Under the pieces are notes generated by a model that saw only the letters and a program-made list of their open reading frames with translations, was not told the origin of the DNA and searched no databases. The position numbers and the translations under genes are program-made. From contig NC_052490.1 of NCBI RefSeq assembly GCF_009730915.1, positions 31,806,625-31,870,624 on the forward strand: 64,000 nt of DNA. Reading direction: 5' to 3'. Origin of the DNA: Dioscorea cayenensis subsp. rotundata. Its lineage: Eukaryota > Streptophyta > Magnoliopsida > Dioscoreales > Dioscoreaceae. Positions 53,305-64,000 of this stretch are shown here, piece after piece (positions within the stretch are counted from its first letter, which is position 1; every line of letters starts with the position of its first letter).

Positions 53305-54010
53305 AAAATCTCTTTTGTAGTAGTAATTAGACAAGATAATACACAAAAAACTGCTCAATAGAATTTCATTGAATATAGATTATAGGACAACATTGGGAAT
53401 AATACTTCCTTGATTTCAATTGAAATCTTAAAAATAAATAAAAAAATACTCGAAAACAATAGTTAACAAACTCCAATTTACTAAATTGAACAGATAAAAT
53501 TTTTAATTGCTTATTAAATGGATGGTCAAAAATTTTTAGTGACATTATTGACCACGGTTTAAAATTCATGTGAAAAGTTTCAAAGAATTTAAACATGTTG
53601 AGAATTGAACTTTCTTGTTTAGTTGGTTTATTAATAAAAACACCTGACATAGTGATATTTTCTTAATAATTTGAGCGTGTCAACAAGAAAAATTAATAAA
53701 ATATTTTTTGTTTGAAAAGTATTTTAAATGTTTAATCCTAAGAATTCAAATGATCATCACAAATTATTGGAGCTTCTATGAAACTTCAAAGGTATAATTA
53801 TTTTTTTAAAATTATAAAGGTCTTTTGTTTTCATTTAATTTAATAACCACTACTATTCCAATCACTTTTACTAATTTTTTTTTAAATGTATTGACAAATC
53901 ATATTAAAGTTATTTAGAAGGATAACATTAAAGTATGTTATACTTTTGGTTCCTAAAGAAAAATTAAACTAACTTATTGAATTAAAATATAATTAAAGGA
54001 TTAAAATATA
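51968..54010. other. Array spacer of unit 2
   Basis: AT-rich spacer, homologous to 47,910-50,700 minus the unit 1 insertions. It includes a CAA repeat at about 52,920-52,950 and a long TA tract at 53249-53298. No gene. Confidence 0.6.
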
Positions 54011-54274
54011 ATTTTGGTCCTTTTTAAGTCAATTGAAAAAGAATTAAAAAAATGGATTAATTTCCAACATTTCCCGGCATACGTATAAACCCACAAATCT
54101 AATTGCCCTCTCATTCCTTGACTTTATCAGACTTGCAAACATCTGACAATTTCCCAAAAAATTAATGCGCAAAAACTATGGAAAAAGTCCACGTAGAGCC
54201 TCATTTATTTCAACTGCCACCTTGCTCTCTTCTTTCACATGACACGGCTTCCATTAATGATTAATTTGTGCATT

Positions 54275-54281
54275 TATATAA
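54275..54281 (+). promoter_or_regulatory. TATA box, hydroxylase copy 3
   Basis: TATATAA lies 127 bases before the start codon, in the shared promoter block. Confidence 0.7.
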
Positions 54282-54401
54282 ACCTCACCACCTTCTTCTC
54301 AATCATGCAAAGTGAAAACCATATACACACACACACACACACTACTCCATAGAATCCCACATCATCTTTCTCTAGCTATCTCTCTCTATCTCTCTTTCAC
54401 A

Positions 54402-55310
54402 ATGGATGAGTTCTTTAGTTCAGATGAATTCATGGTGATGATTGTCCCACTCATAGTTTACTGGGTTTATTCAGGCTTGTATGAGATGCTTGGCTCTTTA
54501 GACAACTATAGACTCCATTCCAGAAGAGATGAAGATACCAAGAACTTAGTTTCCAAGCTTGATGTCTTCAAAGGAGTTCTTTTCCAACAAAGTCTTCAAG
54601 CTGCCACTACATTCCTCATCTTCAAGGTACACATATATCCATATATATATATACCTCCATATATATATACATACATATATATATCTTTAAATATTAATCT
54701 TATATATAATTAATATTCATCATCATCTTCTTCTTCTTATTCTGATCAGTTAACACATGATCCCAATCAATCTAAAACAACCAGCACAAGTACTACATCA
54801 TCTTTTCCGACACTGGCTCGGCAAATCTTCGTCGCAATGTTCGTATTGGATGCATGGCAATACATGGTTCACCGGTGCATGCATTCAAACAAGTTCTTGT
54901 ACAGAAACTTCCACTCATGGCATCACAGGGTTGTTGCACCCTATGCTTTTGCAGCTCAGTACAACCACCCTTTGGATGGATTTCTCACAGAGGCTTTAAG
55001 TGGAGCTATGGCCTTCTTCATCTCAGGGATGTCAGCAAGGACATCAATCTTCTTCTTCTCATTTACAACCATTAAAGGGATTGATGATCACTGTGGTCTT
55101 GTTTTGCCATGGAATCCTTTTCAGTTGTTGTTCAGTAACAACACTGCTTATCATGATGTGCATCACCAGCTTTCTGGAAGCAAGTGTAACTTCTCACAAC
55201 CTTTCTTTGTTGTGTGGGATAAGGTTTTTGGGACTTATGCTCCTTATAGTATTAAAAAGAGAGAAGGTGGTGGATATGAAGCAAGGGCCTTAAAGAGTTG
55301 TGATAATTAG
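54402..55310 (+). CDS. Sphinganine C4-hydroxylase (SBH type), copy 3
   Basis: Third array member. Exons 54402-54626 and 54750-55310 give 261 residues with the same protein sequence as copy 2. The histidine boxes HRCMH, HSWHH and HDVHH are intact. The intron is slightly shorter because of its TA tracts. In exon 1 it shares GGCTCT with copy 1 where copy 2 has GGTTCT, but in exon 2 it follows copy 2, a mosaic pattern. The leader has the longest AC tract. Downstream the unit 3 spacer is more diverged and carries a Copia fragment and a LINE. Confidence 0.93.
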
Positions 55311-55555
55311 TACTGGTGTAGGTGAAACCGTGAAAGTTGTTAGCTTTAACAGTGTGGAAAGATAAAGGAACAAACAGGCTTGTCAAGTTGTACTTACGAA
55401 GTCGGGCATTATGTAACCTACATATATATATAGAAACATCTTCATGTTTTTTTTTTCTTTTACTTTTAATTATAAGAGATAATTATATCAAAGCACTCCA
55501 GTTACATTTGGAACATAATTGCTGCAACAATATATATATATATATATCAAAAGCG

Positions 55556-55860
55556 CTCAAACAAGGCGCAAGATGCCTGTTTTAGACCATAAATAGCTCG
55601 ATAAATTAAGATGACAAATATACCGAGAAAGATGAGAGAGACCAGGAGGGGATCATGTAAACATTCTCAGAAAGTTTGCCATGTAAAAAAATATTGGTCA
55701 CATCTACCTGATGAAGTAGCCAGCAACGAGTGGTTGCAATAGTAAAAAAAAACGAACAGTTGCCAAATTGGGCACATGAGCAAATGTTTCCTCATAACCA
55801 ATTAATGTCATACTCCTGAGTAAAATCATGAGCAACAAGACACAAGACGTGCCTTAATTA
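55556..55860 (-). mobile_element. Copia (Ty1) reverse transcriptase fragment, fossil
   Basis: On the minus strand, pieces such as YEETFAHV and LYGLKQA correspond to the Copia reverse transcriptase. It is a short, old, clearly broken fragment without LTRs, located just downstream of hydroxylase copy 3 and absent from the equivalent place in unit 2. Confidence 0.65.
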
Positions 55861-56851
55861 TTACGCTTAATGCTTCCAGCAACTTGAGTCTACTTGCTTT
55901 TTGGTTAAGTATTGTTTTGTTGCCATTAAGAGTAATAGATCCATTTTGTTCTAGCTTGACCTTGATTAGAATTCTTTGCAGTGAAAGACATTTGGGCAAA
56001 TGTATTTCTTTCCTAATTAAACCCCAATATTTATAGTGTATGATTTTAGGTCTTGGCTACCCCCTCTTCAATGATATATATGCATGTGACCTTCATGCAC
56101 ATCTATCCAGTCTATTGACTGAAGCATTGGATATAACAAGGCATTGCACTGGGTTAAAGTAGCTTGATTTTCTCTTTTAAATCATTTTATCACTTTCTAA
56201 ACAATAGTTGACTCTGGTGACTCTTGAACAAGTTTACGTGAAAGGAAACATGTTCGCGCAAAATAATTATTTTCAATTGCCTTGCTTTTGATAATATAAT
56301 AAAATTCTAACTTGGACAATCTCGTAAAACGAAATGGTAATAGAACTCAACTGTAACATGTATGCTCTCTCATATGCAAAAAGAATCAGTCAACTACCTA
56401 CTCCCCACTTGCATTTTCGCTGAAATTTGAGACCATTATAAACATTTTCAACCTTCCCCAACCTCACATGTTTCTTAAGGAGGTTTGGCACTCTTTGAGA
56501 CACAAGTGCTACTTTGATCTACATAGTTTAGAAAATCTTCTTATTAAAATCATTAAAGATTATCAAGTGCTATAATTATCAAAATCCATCACATACTTCA
56601 TACTTAGATTGTTGCAACTCCGGAGCTAAAAAAGCAAGACTAGAGGAATCAATTTTAACCTCATCCAAGTGATGGGGATTTGCTTTGATCAATTCAGACA
56701 AGTGCCATTGCACCTTTGGTTTTTAATCTCCTTTTCCTCCTTTTGTGTTCCTTTCCACATGTCACAGACTTTTGTGTTTCTCTTTTTTATCTTTTTTATT
56801 TTAATTCTCAAATCCTTGTCGTCTTTCTTTAATAAATTATTGTTTATCTAT

Positions 56852-56882
<31 letters not shown>

Positions 56883-57183
56883 GTGGGTGAGAAAATCTCT
56901 TTTGCAATAGTAATTTGACAAGACGATGCACACAAACCACTCAACATAACTTCACTGAATATATGTTATAACATGCATATTGTTTTATTGATTGAGCTAC
57001 CATCTAAGACAAAAGATTGGATATAAATATAATACTTCCATGGTTTTAATATATATAGAAATACTAAAGATAAATAATACACTTGAAAACAACAGTTGAA
57101 GAATTCCAACTTATTAAATTGAATGGGTAGAATTTTTAATTACTTATAAAATGGATGATTGAAAATTTTTAGTGACATTAACT
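55861..57183. other. Array spacer of unit 3
   Basis: Recognisably homologous to the unit 1 and 2 spacers from about 56,150 (for example AAAATTCTAACTTGGACAAT, and ATTATTGTTTATC before a TA tract at 56,858-56,881) but clearly more diverged. No gene. Confidence 0.5.
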
Positions 57184-57196
57184 ATGGATTGAAATT

Positions 57197-60100
57197 TTTT
57201 TATTTGAGAAAAGTGGATAAACCACTACTTTATTGAAAAAGAAGAGCAGCAAATCAAAAGTACAACCAACAGGGAAAACAAAGCAAAGAGTTCTCACAAG
57301 CAGTGAAGAACTCATAAAAGGAAATACAAGTAGTCAAATAAGGCAGCTGGGAAAGCGAAGAAATCCGTCTGGAGTCACAGGATAGTCCGAGCTGCAAGAA
57401 GGAGTAGATTACTCTTGAATCAATGGAGTGTCAAGATTGCCGGTGTTATCTACGGTCCGTGCGCTCAGGAAGTCGAGCGAGCGCCTTATCTTCTCGGAGG
57501 CTTCATTGAGTGTTTGTTGGTGGGGTAAAGAAGCTGTAGAAAACCAAGCAAGCAACATATTAATGATTTTGAATAATACTTTAGGAAAAGGTAATGCAGT
57601 GTTTTGAAAGATGCGGTTGTTACGTTCCAGCCAAATATGCCAGATAATTGCTCTAGAAAGTAGGTCCCACAGCAATATAATGTTTGAATGTAATGAAGGT
57701 AACCATAAGGTCCAGATGCTTGAAACTGTGGAAGGTAGAGATTGTAGATCAAGAATGTTGGAAAAGTAGGACCAAAATCGGAAAGAATAGACACAATCTA
57801 AAAAGAGATGATCTACTGTTTCAGAATCTTTGTGACAAAGAGTGCAAGTATCTGTGGCGTTTGGGTTACATCCCTTCTTAAAGAGATTAGTGAGTGTGAG
57901 AATTTTATTATCCCAAACAAGCCAGCAGAAAAGAGTAATTTTACTTGGACAATGAATTTTCCAAAATTTAGAATACAGTGGACTGCACATTCCTCCATCA
58001 ATTAAAAAATTATAGAATGATTTAACAGAGAAAGTGTCATTCTTTTCCAATGTCCAAGTAATGGAATCATCCTGATCATGAGAACAGTCTGGAATTAAGT
58101 TTAAGATAGTAGACAAATCTTCTCGTATTGTGGAATGAAAAAAACTTTCAGCAGAGTTGCGAAGGTACGAGAATTGTCTAAGGGAAATCCATGGTTGGGA
58201 ACAATCATTGAATAGTGTTGGCCAAAGATCCTTAAGTACTTGTCCCCCCGTCCATCTATCATGCCAAAGAAGAGTATCCTTGCCATTTCTAACAGTTTTG
58301 GAAATACATGATCTAAAAGAAAGTAGGGTAGTGTTGACACCGGCCCAGAAAAAAGATTTGTTTCTAGGAGGTGTATGAAACAAAGTTCCAGGTAAATTGA
58401 TGGAGTAATTGGATCTAATGATTTTAGCCCAACACAAGTTAGGATTAGATATAAACTTCCACCACCATTTTCCAAGGAGAGCTTTGTTGAATTCAACAAG
58501 ATTGAGAATTCCCCAACTCCCATGGGACGAGGTCGACAGATCCGATTCCAAGCGACCAGTCTAGCTCCTTTAGAGTTTAAGTCTGGCCCTTTCCAAAGGA
58601 AGTCCCTATGAGTCTTATCAATTTCCTTAATTACCTAAGCAGGTAGTTTGAAGACTGTCATCCAGTAAACATGTATTGTGGATAAGACAGAATTAATAAG
58701 GGTTAGACGACCACCAAGGGAAAGGTAAGTAGCTTTCCAAGTGGGAAGTCTCGCTCGGACAGTCTGGATAAGTTTTGTCCAATCCTGGCGCCTGGGTCGC
58801 CTACCAGAAAGAGGTACTCCTAAATAGGTAATAGGGAGACAGTTTATTTTGCAGTTGATAATTGCTACATATGATAAATTTGGTTGAAAACCAAAGTTTG
58901 TTGAGTATAAGCAGCTTTTGGAAAAATTAATTGATAACCCAGAAGAGCCTTCAAAAAGGTAAAGTATAAGTTTGATGATGTGAAGGTCTTCATGTCTACC
59001 AGCGGAGAAGATGATAAGATCGTCCGCATATTGAAGATGGCAGATTCGTTCGTCTTGAAAAAGCTGAACCCCAATTAAGATTTTAGAACTGAGGGCGTGG
59101 TGGAACATGGCACTAAGAGCGTCAGCAGCTAAGGCGAAAAGAAGGGGAGAGAGCGGGTCTCCTTGTCTGAGCCTTTTTTTGCAGCGAATGTAACCTTGGG
59201 TGGTGCCATTGATTAGGATCTGGGCCTTGGCAGTCTTTAGGATGGTATGAATCCACGATAACCATCTGTTACCAAAGCCTCTAGCAGCAAGGATTTCAAG
59301 AAGGAAGTCCCAGTCTAAAGAGTCAAAAGCTTTAGCGAAGTCTACTTTGAAAGCGTAACCAAGAGATTTCTTTTTTTGGAAATGAAAAATTAGTTCTTGG
59401 GCCGCAATGATGTTATCAGCGATACATCTGCCTTTGATGAATCCAGATTGAGATTCATCGACTAAGTCGTTGATCACCAAACTTAGTCTAGTAGCAAGAA
59501 TCTTGGAGATAATTTTGCAAGTGAAATTGATTAGGCTAATAGGTCGAAAGTTAGAAACATCAGTCGGGGCCTTCTTTTTTGCAATAAGAGCTATATGAAC
59601 CCAATTAATCTTTTCAAGGTTAATTGAGCCATCATAGAAGTCTTGGCAAAGATTGACAACCGAATCTTGGAGTATGGTCCAATGTTTTTGAAAGAAGAAA
59701 ATTGGGAAACCATCTGGGCCTGGGGCTTTGTCGGCATTCAGATCAAAAACATCATTTTTGATCTCATCCAAGGTAAACGGCCGATCAAGGGAAGAAAGTT
59801 CAACATGCGTCTTGTAGTTGAAAAGGCTTTGCCAATCAAGGAGGAATCTTTGATTGGAAGGTGTTCCCAAAAGAAGTTGATAGTGTTTGGAAAATAACTT
59901 CCCAATTTCAAAATCCCCTTCCACCCAATGTCCATTATTATGAATTCGGGGTATGAATTGAAGTTCTTGTTACGTCTTCCGTTAGCAATATTATGGAAGA
60001 ATTTGGTATTTGAGTCTCCTTCCTTGAGCCAAGTAATTCTAGATCTCTGCTTCCAATAAATTTCCTCTTGTTTTTGTATAGTGTGTAGTTCAAGGCGAAT

Positions 60101-60289
60101 CTGAGAGAGATGTGTGGATTCAGCTTCTGTAAGAGATCTAAGTTCACTTATGGAATCAAGTGAGGTTAAATCAGAGATAAGGTTTTTCTTTTGAAGATTA
60201 GTCGCGCCAAAGTTTAACTTAGCCCAGTTTCTAAGTTTAGCTTTCATAAGGGCTAATTTTTTAGAGATGATGAAAGCTCCACAACCATC
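57197..60289 (-). mobile_element. 5'-truncated L1-type LINE with ORF2
   Basis: A 3.1 kb insertion flanked by a 13-base direct repeat ATGGATTGAAATT (57184-57196 and 60290-60302). The minus strand reads first a pre-RT segment (60247-59738), then a reverse transcriptase (59924-58635) with NADKAPGPDGF, the catalytic AFKVDFAKAFD block, RQGDPLSPLLF and QYADD at residues 298-302. A C-terminal part (58551-57409) has a zinc-binding zf-RVT region (FWKIHCPSKITLFCWLVW, then C-x2-C and a later H-x4-C) and ends IRRSLDFLSAR. These lie in different frames, so at least two frame changes break ORF2. The endonuclease and ORF1 are missing: a typical 5' truncation. It sits in the unit 3 spacer, whose homology resumes directly after the right repeat. 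Confidence 0.9.
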
Positions 60290-60302
60290 ATGGATTGAAA
60301 TT

Positions 60303-62640
60303 CATGTGAAAATTTTGAAAAGAATTTAAACATGTTGTGAATTGATCTTTCTTGTTGAGTTCATTTAATTAATAAAATGACCAGACTTGTTGATATTTTC
60401 TTAATTGGAATGGGTCAACAAGAGAAATTTATAAAGTATTTTTTGTTTGAAAAATATTTTGAATGTTTAATCCTAAGTAACCACAAATTTTTGAAACTTT
60501 TATAAAACTTCAAAGTTATAGGTATGTTTCTAAGATTGTGACAGTCTTTTGTTTTTCATTAATATTTGATTTAATAACCATTACCATCCCACTCAATTTT
60601 ACTAAATTCTTCTTTTTAAGTTATATTGACAAATCATATTAAACTTATACAGAAATATATATATATGAATTATATTATAATTTGATTCTTAAAGAAGAAA
60701 CAAACTAATTAATTGAAATAAATTATAATTAGAAGGATTTATTTATTTATTTTTAAATAAGTGGACAAACTAGGTCAGTGCATGCACAAAGGCAGAATTA
60801 ACACATAAATTAACCCACACTAGGCAAATTCCCTTGTCTCGCGTTGTTTTTTGTAAATGAATTTAAAAAAATGCTAATAAAACAATACCTACATGAGAAT
60901 CATGCATAAAAAGAAAAAGAAAAAAAAATGAAAGGTAAAAAGAATTAATTACATAATAATAGATATCACAACCTTTTTTTTGTGAATCATTAAAAAAAAT
61001 CAAAATCAAAATGAATAAAATTAGGATTATAATCACATTTTATAGAAATGCTAAAGATAAATAATACACTTGAAAATAACAGTTGAAGAATTCCAACTTA
61101 TTAAATTGAATGGTGTTTATATAGAAAAAAAAGGGGAAGAGTTTTAATTTGAATAAAACCCTAATCTTTATCTCTAAATAAAACTTAGGGGGATAAAGGT
61201 CATTTTGAGCTTATCCATGCTTAAAAAAAGAGAAAGAGTTTTAATATTAATCAAAGTCCGATTCTATCTCATAATTCGGATTTAAAAGAAGAAATATATA
61301 AATTTTAAATTTGAGTTAAAAAAATTAAATTAAAAAAAAAATAATAAATAAAATAAATAAATAAAAAATAAAACATAAATATTCGGATAATGCTAATGAA
61401 AATTCGGATATTTGAAAACAAAAAAAAAAAAATCTTTTGGTTAAAAAAATAATAACAATATTGTGGGCCTGGTGCTGTTGTGAAGTTCGAAGTATGAGGA
61501 AGAAGAGAGTGAATATGATCAGATCCAAAAATGAACAAGAGCAAGAATAGAATAGATAAGATGCTATGAAAATGGATGGAATGGATGACGATGCAAAACT
61601 CCTTGCGAAGCTCATCGGTGTTGTGCCATTTCTCACATGATGCATCTCGTTGTGCAAGCTAGACTTCTGTACATGATCAACAACCTTAGCTCCTATATGC
61701 ACAACAACATTATGAGCCTTGTCATCCTTTTGAAGACCTGCAAAGTAATGGACTCCCAGCCAGCGATCGTCTGGCCGTCATTATCCTCCGTCTAAGGCCT
61801 CAACAAGAAAGTCCTACTGAGATGCTTGACGATGGTGATGCCCTCTTCATGAATCTTGAAGCATGCTTGAGAAGTTCGTCACTCCAAAGAGGTAGATGAC
61901 CTTATAAAATCTCATACCAAGTATATATATACAAGTATGTTTTGGTTTCGTTCAACCCATGCAAGATGCCATGAAGAAAAAAATCTTAGATGAAAGTTCA
62001 TGCAAAATACCTACATTTGGTTGTTAATCCCATGCATAATGCCATAGAAAAAAAATATCATCTTGATGAGGTAGATGAAACTCTATACAAAATGTATAAG
62101 ATGCGTTCTGGTTGTACGCCCCATACCCATGCCATAAAAAATCTTTAAATATTAATGCTAGACCCTTCCCTCTGCATAATTTGTCTTTAAATCATGCCCA
62201 TAGACAAGAGCATATGCATGTTGTTGGTTTTCACTCACTGTGAACACCATCGTAAAAAAAGAAGAAGAAGAAGAAAGAAAAGAAAATTTTTGAGGACACA
62301 TGTACAAAAATGTGAAAATGTGTGAAAATACGAAAGCTCGAGGGTTTAACTGCAAAAAATAATAAATATGGAAAAATATGAAAATATGAAAGTTTGGGGA
62401 TTTATTTGCAAATTTTGATAAAATGTGAAAAAAATGAAAATTTAGAGGATTTAAATGAAAAGAAAAGAAAAGAAGAAAAAAAGGATTTTTTAAGCGAAGA
62501 TGAGGGTATTTTGGTAATTTCACAAGACCCTCTTAAGTCTTAAGCTTACCGTGATGTCTAATGCATGTCGACTGCTCTCTTTTGGAGGGCCTCTTCATTG
62601 CTTCTTAACAGTCACGGAAGCGGATAGACTATTGAAGATC
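60303..62640. other. End of array spacer, then unrecognised AT-rich DNA
   Basis: From 60,303 to about 60,740 the unit spacer continues (AATTTAAACATGTTG, then TTAATCCTAAG), but no fourth gene follows. Beyond that is AT-rich sequence. 61,500-61,870 is less AT-rich and has gene-like composition, but I find no open frame or motif that identifies it. The open frames on the minus strand at 61,305-61,702 and 62,158-62,523 are low-complexity. Confidence 0.45.
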
Positions 62641-62649
62641 CTTTTAAAA

Positions 62650-63310
62650 CTCTCTTTGAGCTCATGGACCTGGTTTGAGTCCATTGACTCTCTTTGGAGT
62701 GATGACAAATCTCTTTGAGCTCATGGACCCTGTTTGAGGTCATTAACTCTCTTAGGAGTGATAAAAAAATTCCAAAACCCTTTAAAACTCTCTTTGAGCT
62801 CATGGACCTTATTTGAGACCATTGACTCTCTTTCGAGTGATGAAAAAATTCCAAAACTCATAAAACTCTCTTTGAGCTCATGGACCTTATTTGAGGCCAT
62901 TGACTCTCTTAGAAGTAATGAAAAATTCCAACAAAAAAAAAAACCTTTTAAAACTCTCTTTGAGCTCGTGGACCCGGTTTGAGACCATTGACTCTCTTTG
63001 GAGTGATGACAAATCTCTTTGAGCTCATGGACCCTGTTTGAGGTCATTAACTCTCTTAGGAGTGATAAAAAAAATTCCAAAACCCTTTAAAACTCTCTTT
63101 GAACTCATGGACCCTATTTGAGGCCATTGACTCTCTTTCGAGTGACGAAAATTCCAAAACCGATAAAACTCTCTTTGAGCTCATGGACCTTGTTTGAGGC
63201 CATTGACTCTTTTTCGAGTGATGAAAAATTCCAAAACCCATAAAACTCTTTTTGAGCTCATGGACCCTGTTTGAGGCCATTGATTCTCTTAAGAGTGATG
63301 AAGAAATTTC
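62650..63310. repeat. Minisatellite, nine units with higher-order period
   Basis: Nine units with the core CTCTCTTTGAGCTCATGGAC start at about 62650, 62709, 62788, 62866, 62954, 63013, 63093, 63169 and 63246. Spacings are 59, 79, 78, 88, then 59, 80, 76, 77. Units 1-4 correspond one to one with units 5-8, for example a shared GATGACAAAT junction and shared GAGGTCATTAACTCTC, so a four-unit block of about 304 bases was itself duplicated. The open frames across it come from the repeat. Confidence 0.9.
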
Positions 63311-63397
63311 AAGATCTTCAAAAGCCAAACATTTTAAAACAAAAAAAAGAGAGGAAAAAAATCAAATCAAAATCAAGGCATTAAAAAAATGATGAAT

Positions 63398-64000
63398 CAA
63401 CAGATGAGCTCAACAACCTCAAGATTACAGTGTTGAAGAGTTCATAAGTTGCAAAAAGTTTCACAAGCTTGAAGGCCGAAGCTTATGAAAAGTCAAATCA
63501 AGTTCCAAATCAAATCAAAGAAAGCAAATTCAACAAATGAACCCAACAACCTCAGAGTTAAAGCGTTGAAGAGTTCACAAGTTGCAAAAAGGCTCACAAG
63601 CCTGAAGGCCGAAGCTTATAAAAAAATCAAATCAGGTTCCAAATCAAATTTAAGATGCAAACTGAAAAGTCCGAGTTCCAAGTTTCAAACAGTCAACAAA
63701 TGAGTTCAACAACCTCAAAGCTAAAGCGTTGAAGTGTTCACAAGTTGCAAGAAAAAGCTCCACAAGCATGATAGCTGAAGCTCATGAAAAGTCAAACCAA
63801 ATTTGTGATTCATCAACATAGGGAATCCACAGCTTCAAATCCAAATCAAAATCTAAGATGCAAAATCAAAGATCCAAGTTTCAAACAAATCAACAAATGA
63901 GCTCAACAACCTCAAGGATAAAGCGTTGGAGAGTTCACAAGTTGTAAAGAGCTTCACAAGCATGAAGGCCAAAGCTTATAAAGAAATCAAATCAAGTTTC
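63398..64000. repeat. Second tandem repeat, running off the window
   Basis: Four units begin with TCAACAAATGAGCTCAACAA-type sequence at about 63400, 63531, 63693 and 63891. Each continues with GTTGAAGAGTTCACAAGTTG, then CACAAGC and GAAGGCCGAAGCTTAT. Units lengthen (about 131, 162, 198 bases) through an AAATCAAATC-rich linker. The last unit is cut by the window end. Adjacent arrays of this kind often sit in the untranslated parts of large plant LTR elements, but nothing here proves it. Confidence 0.8.

Noticed and set aside
61325-62523. Hydrophobic open frames on the minus strand
   Set aside because: Phe/Ile/Leu-rich frames come from A/T-rich DNA on the other strand; no family signature.
62612-63328. 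Overlapping open frames with repeated SSKRVLKG-type peptides
   Set aside because: Produced by translating the minisatellite; the peptide repeat follows the DNA period and has no start context or domain.
62650-64000. CRISPR-like array
   Set aside because: The units are direct repeats without unique spacers of constant length, and the genome is that of a plant.

Overview
This is nuclear DNA from a flowering plant: AT-rich, with short spliced genes carrying GT-AG introns and several plant-specific protein families (LRR receptor kinase, DUF1191, BTB/BACK POB1 type, sphingoid base hydroxylase). LINEs, a tRNA-derived SINE and LTR fossils lie between the genes. The repeat style suggests a monocot, possibly a yam-like one, but that is only a guess.

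Layout. Bases 1-13,500 have no protein gene that I can support. They hold two LTR-like fossils in opposite orientation, then a 3 kb cluster (about 4.57-7.74 kb) of foldbacks and degenerate motifs resembling miR159/miR319. A well-paired hairpin at 7,637-7,724 has a TATA box upstream. Host genes follow: a BTB-BACK protein (13.6-17.0 kb, +), a non-RD LRR receptor kinase (17.4-20.6 kb, -), a DUF1191 membrane protein (22.3-23.2 kb, +), a five-exon cytochrome b5-like protein (23.5-24.7 kb, -), V-ATPase subunit E (26.4-29.8 kb, -), a UbcH5-type ubiquitin-conjugating enzyme (30.4-35.0 kb, -) divergent from a histone H3.1 gene (35.7-36.1 kb, +), and a stand-alone class I myosin tail (TH1) protein (36.6-40.8 kb, +). 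I rebuilt exon joins by reading splice sites and checking frame and family conservation.

From 42.5 to 60.8 kb there is a tandem array of three nearly identical sphinganine C4-hydroxylase genes, each with its own promoter. The genes differ by only two residues while their spacers have diverged and collected different insertions. Unit 1 holds a 2.8 kb LINE derivative that appears to lack the reverse transcriptase, a Copia fragment and a SINE. Unit 3 holds a Copia fragment and a 3.1 kb 5'-truncated LINE. Direct target-site repeats of 12-17 bp mark the LINE and SINE edges. The window ends in two adjacent tandem-repeat arrays (62.65-63.3 kb and 63.4-64.0 kb), the first with a higher-order period of about 304 bp.

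Most host genes are housekeeping (proton pumping, ubiquitin transfer, chromatin, sphingolipid hydroxylation). The receptor kinase is probably an immune receptor. The items most worth a second look are the miR159/319-like cluster, the RT-less LINE derivative, the homogenised hydroxylase array, and the H3/UBC divergent promoter with a type I histone element and an inverted pair of MSA-like cores.
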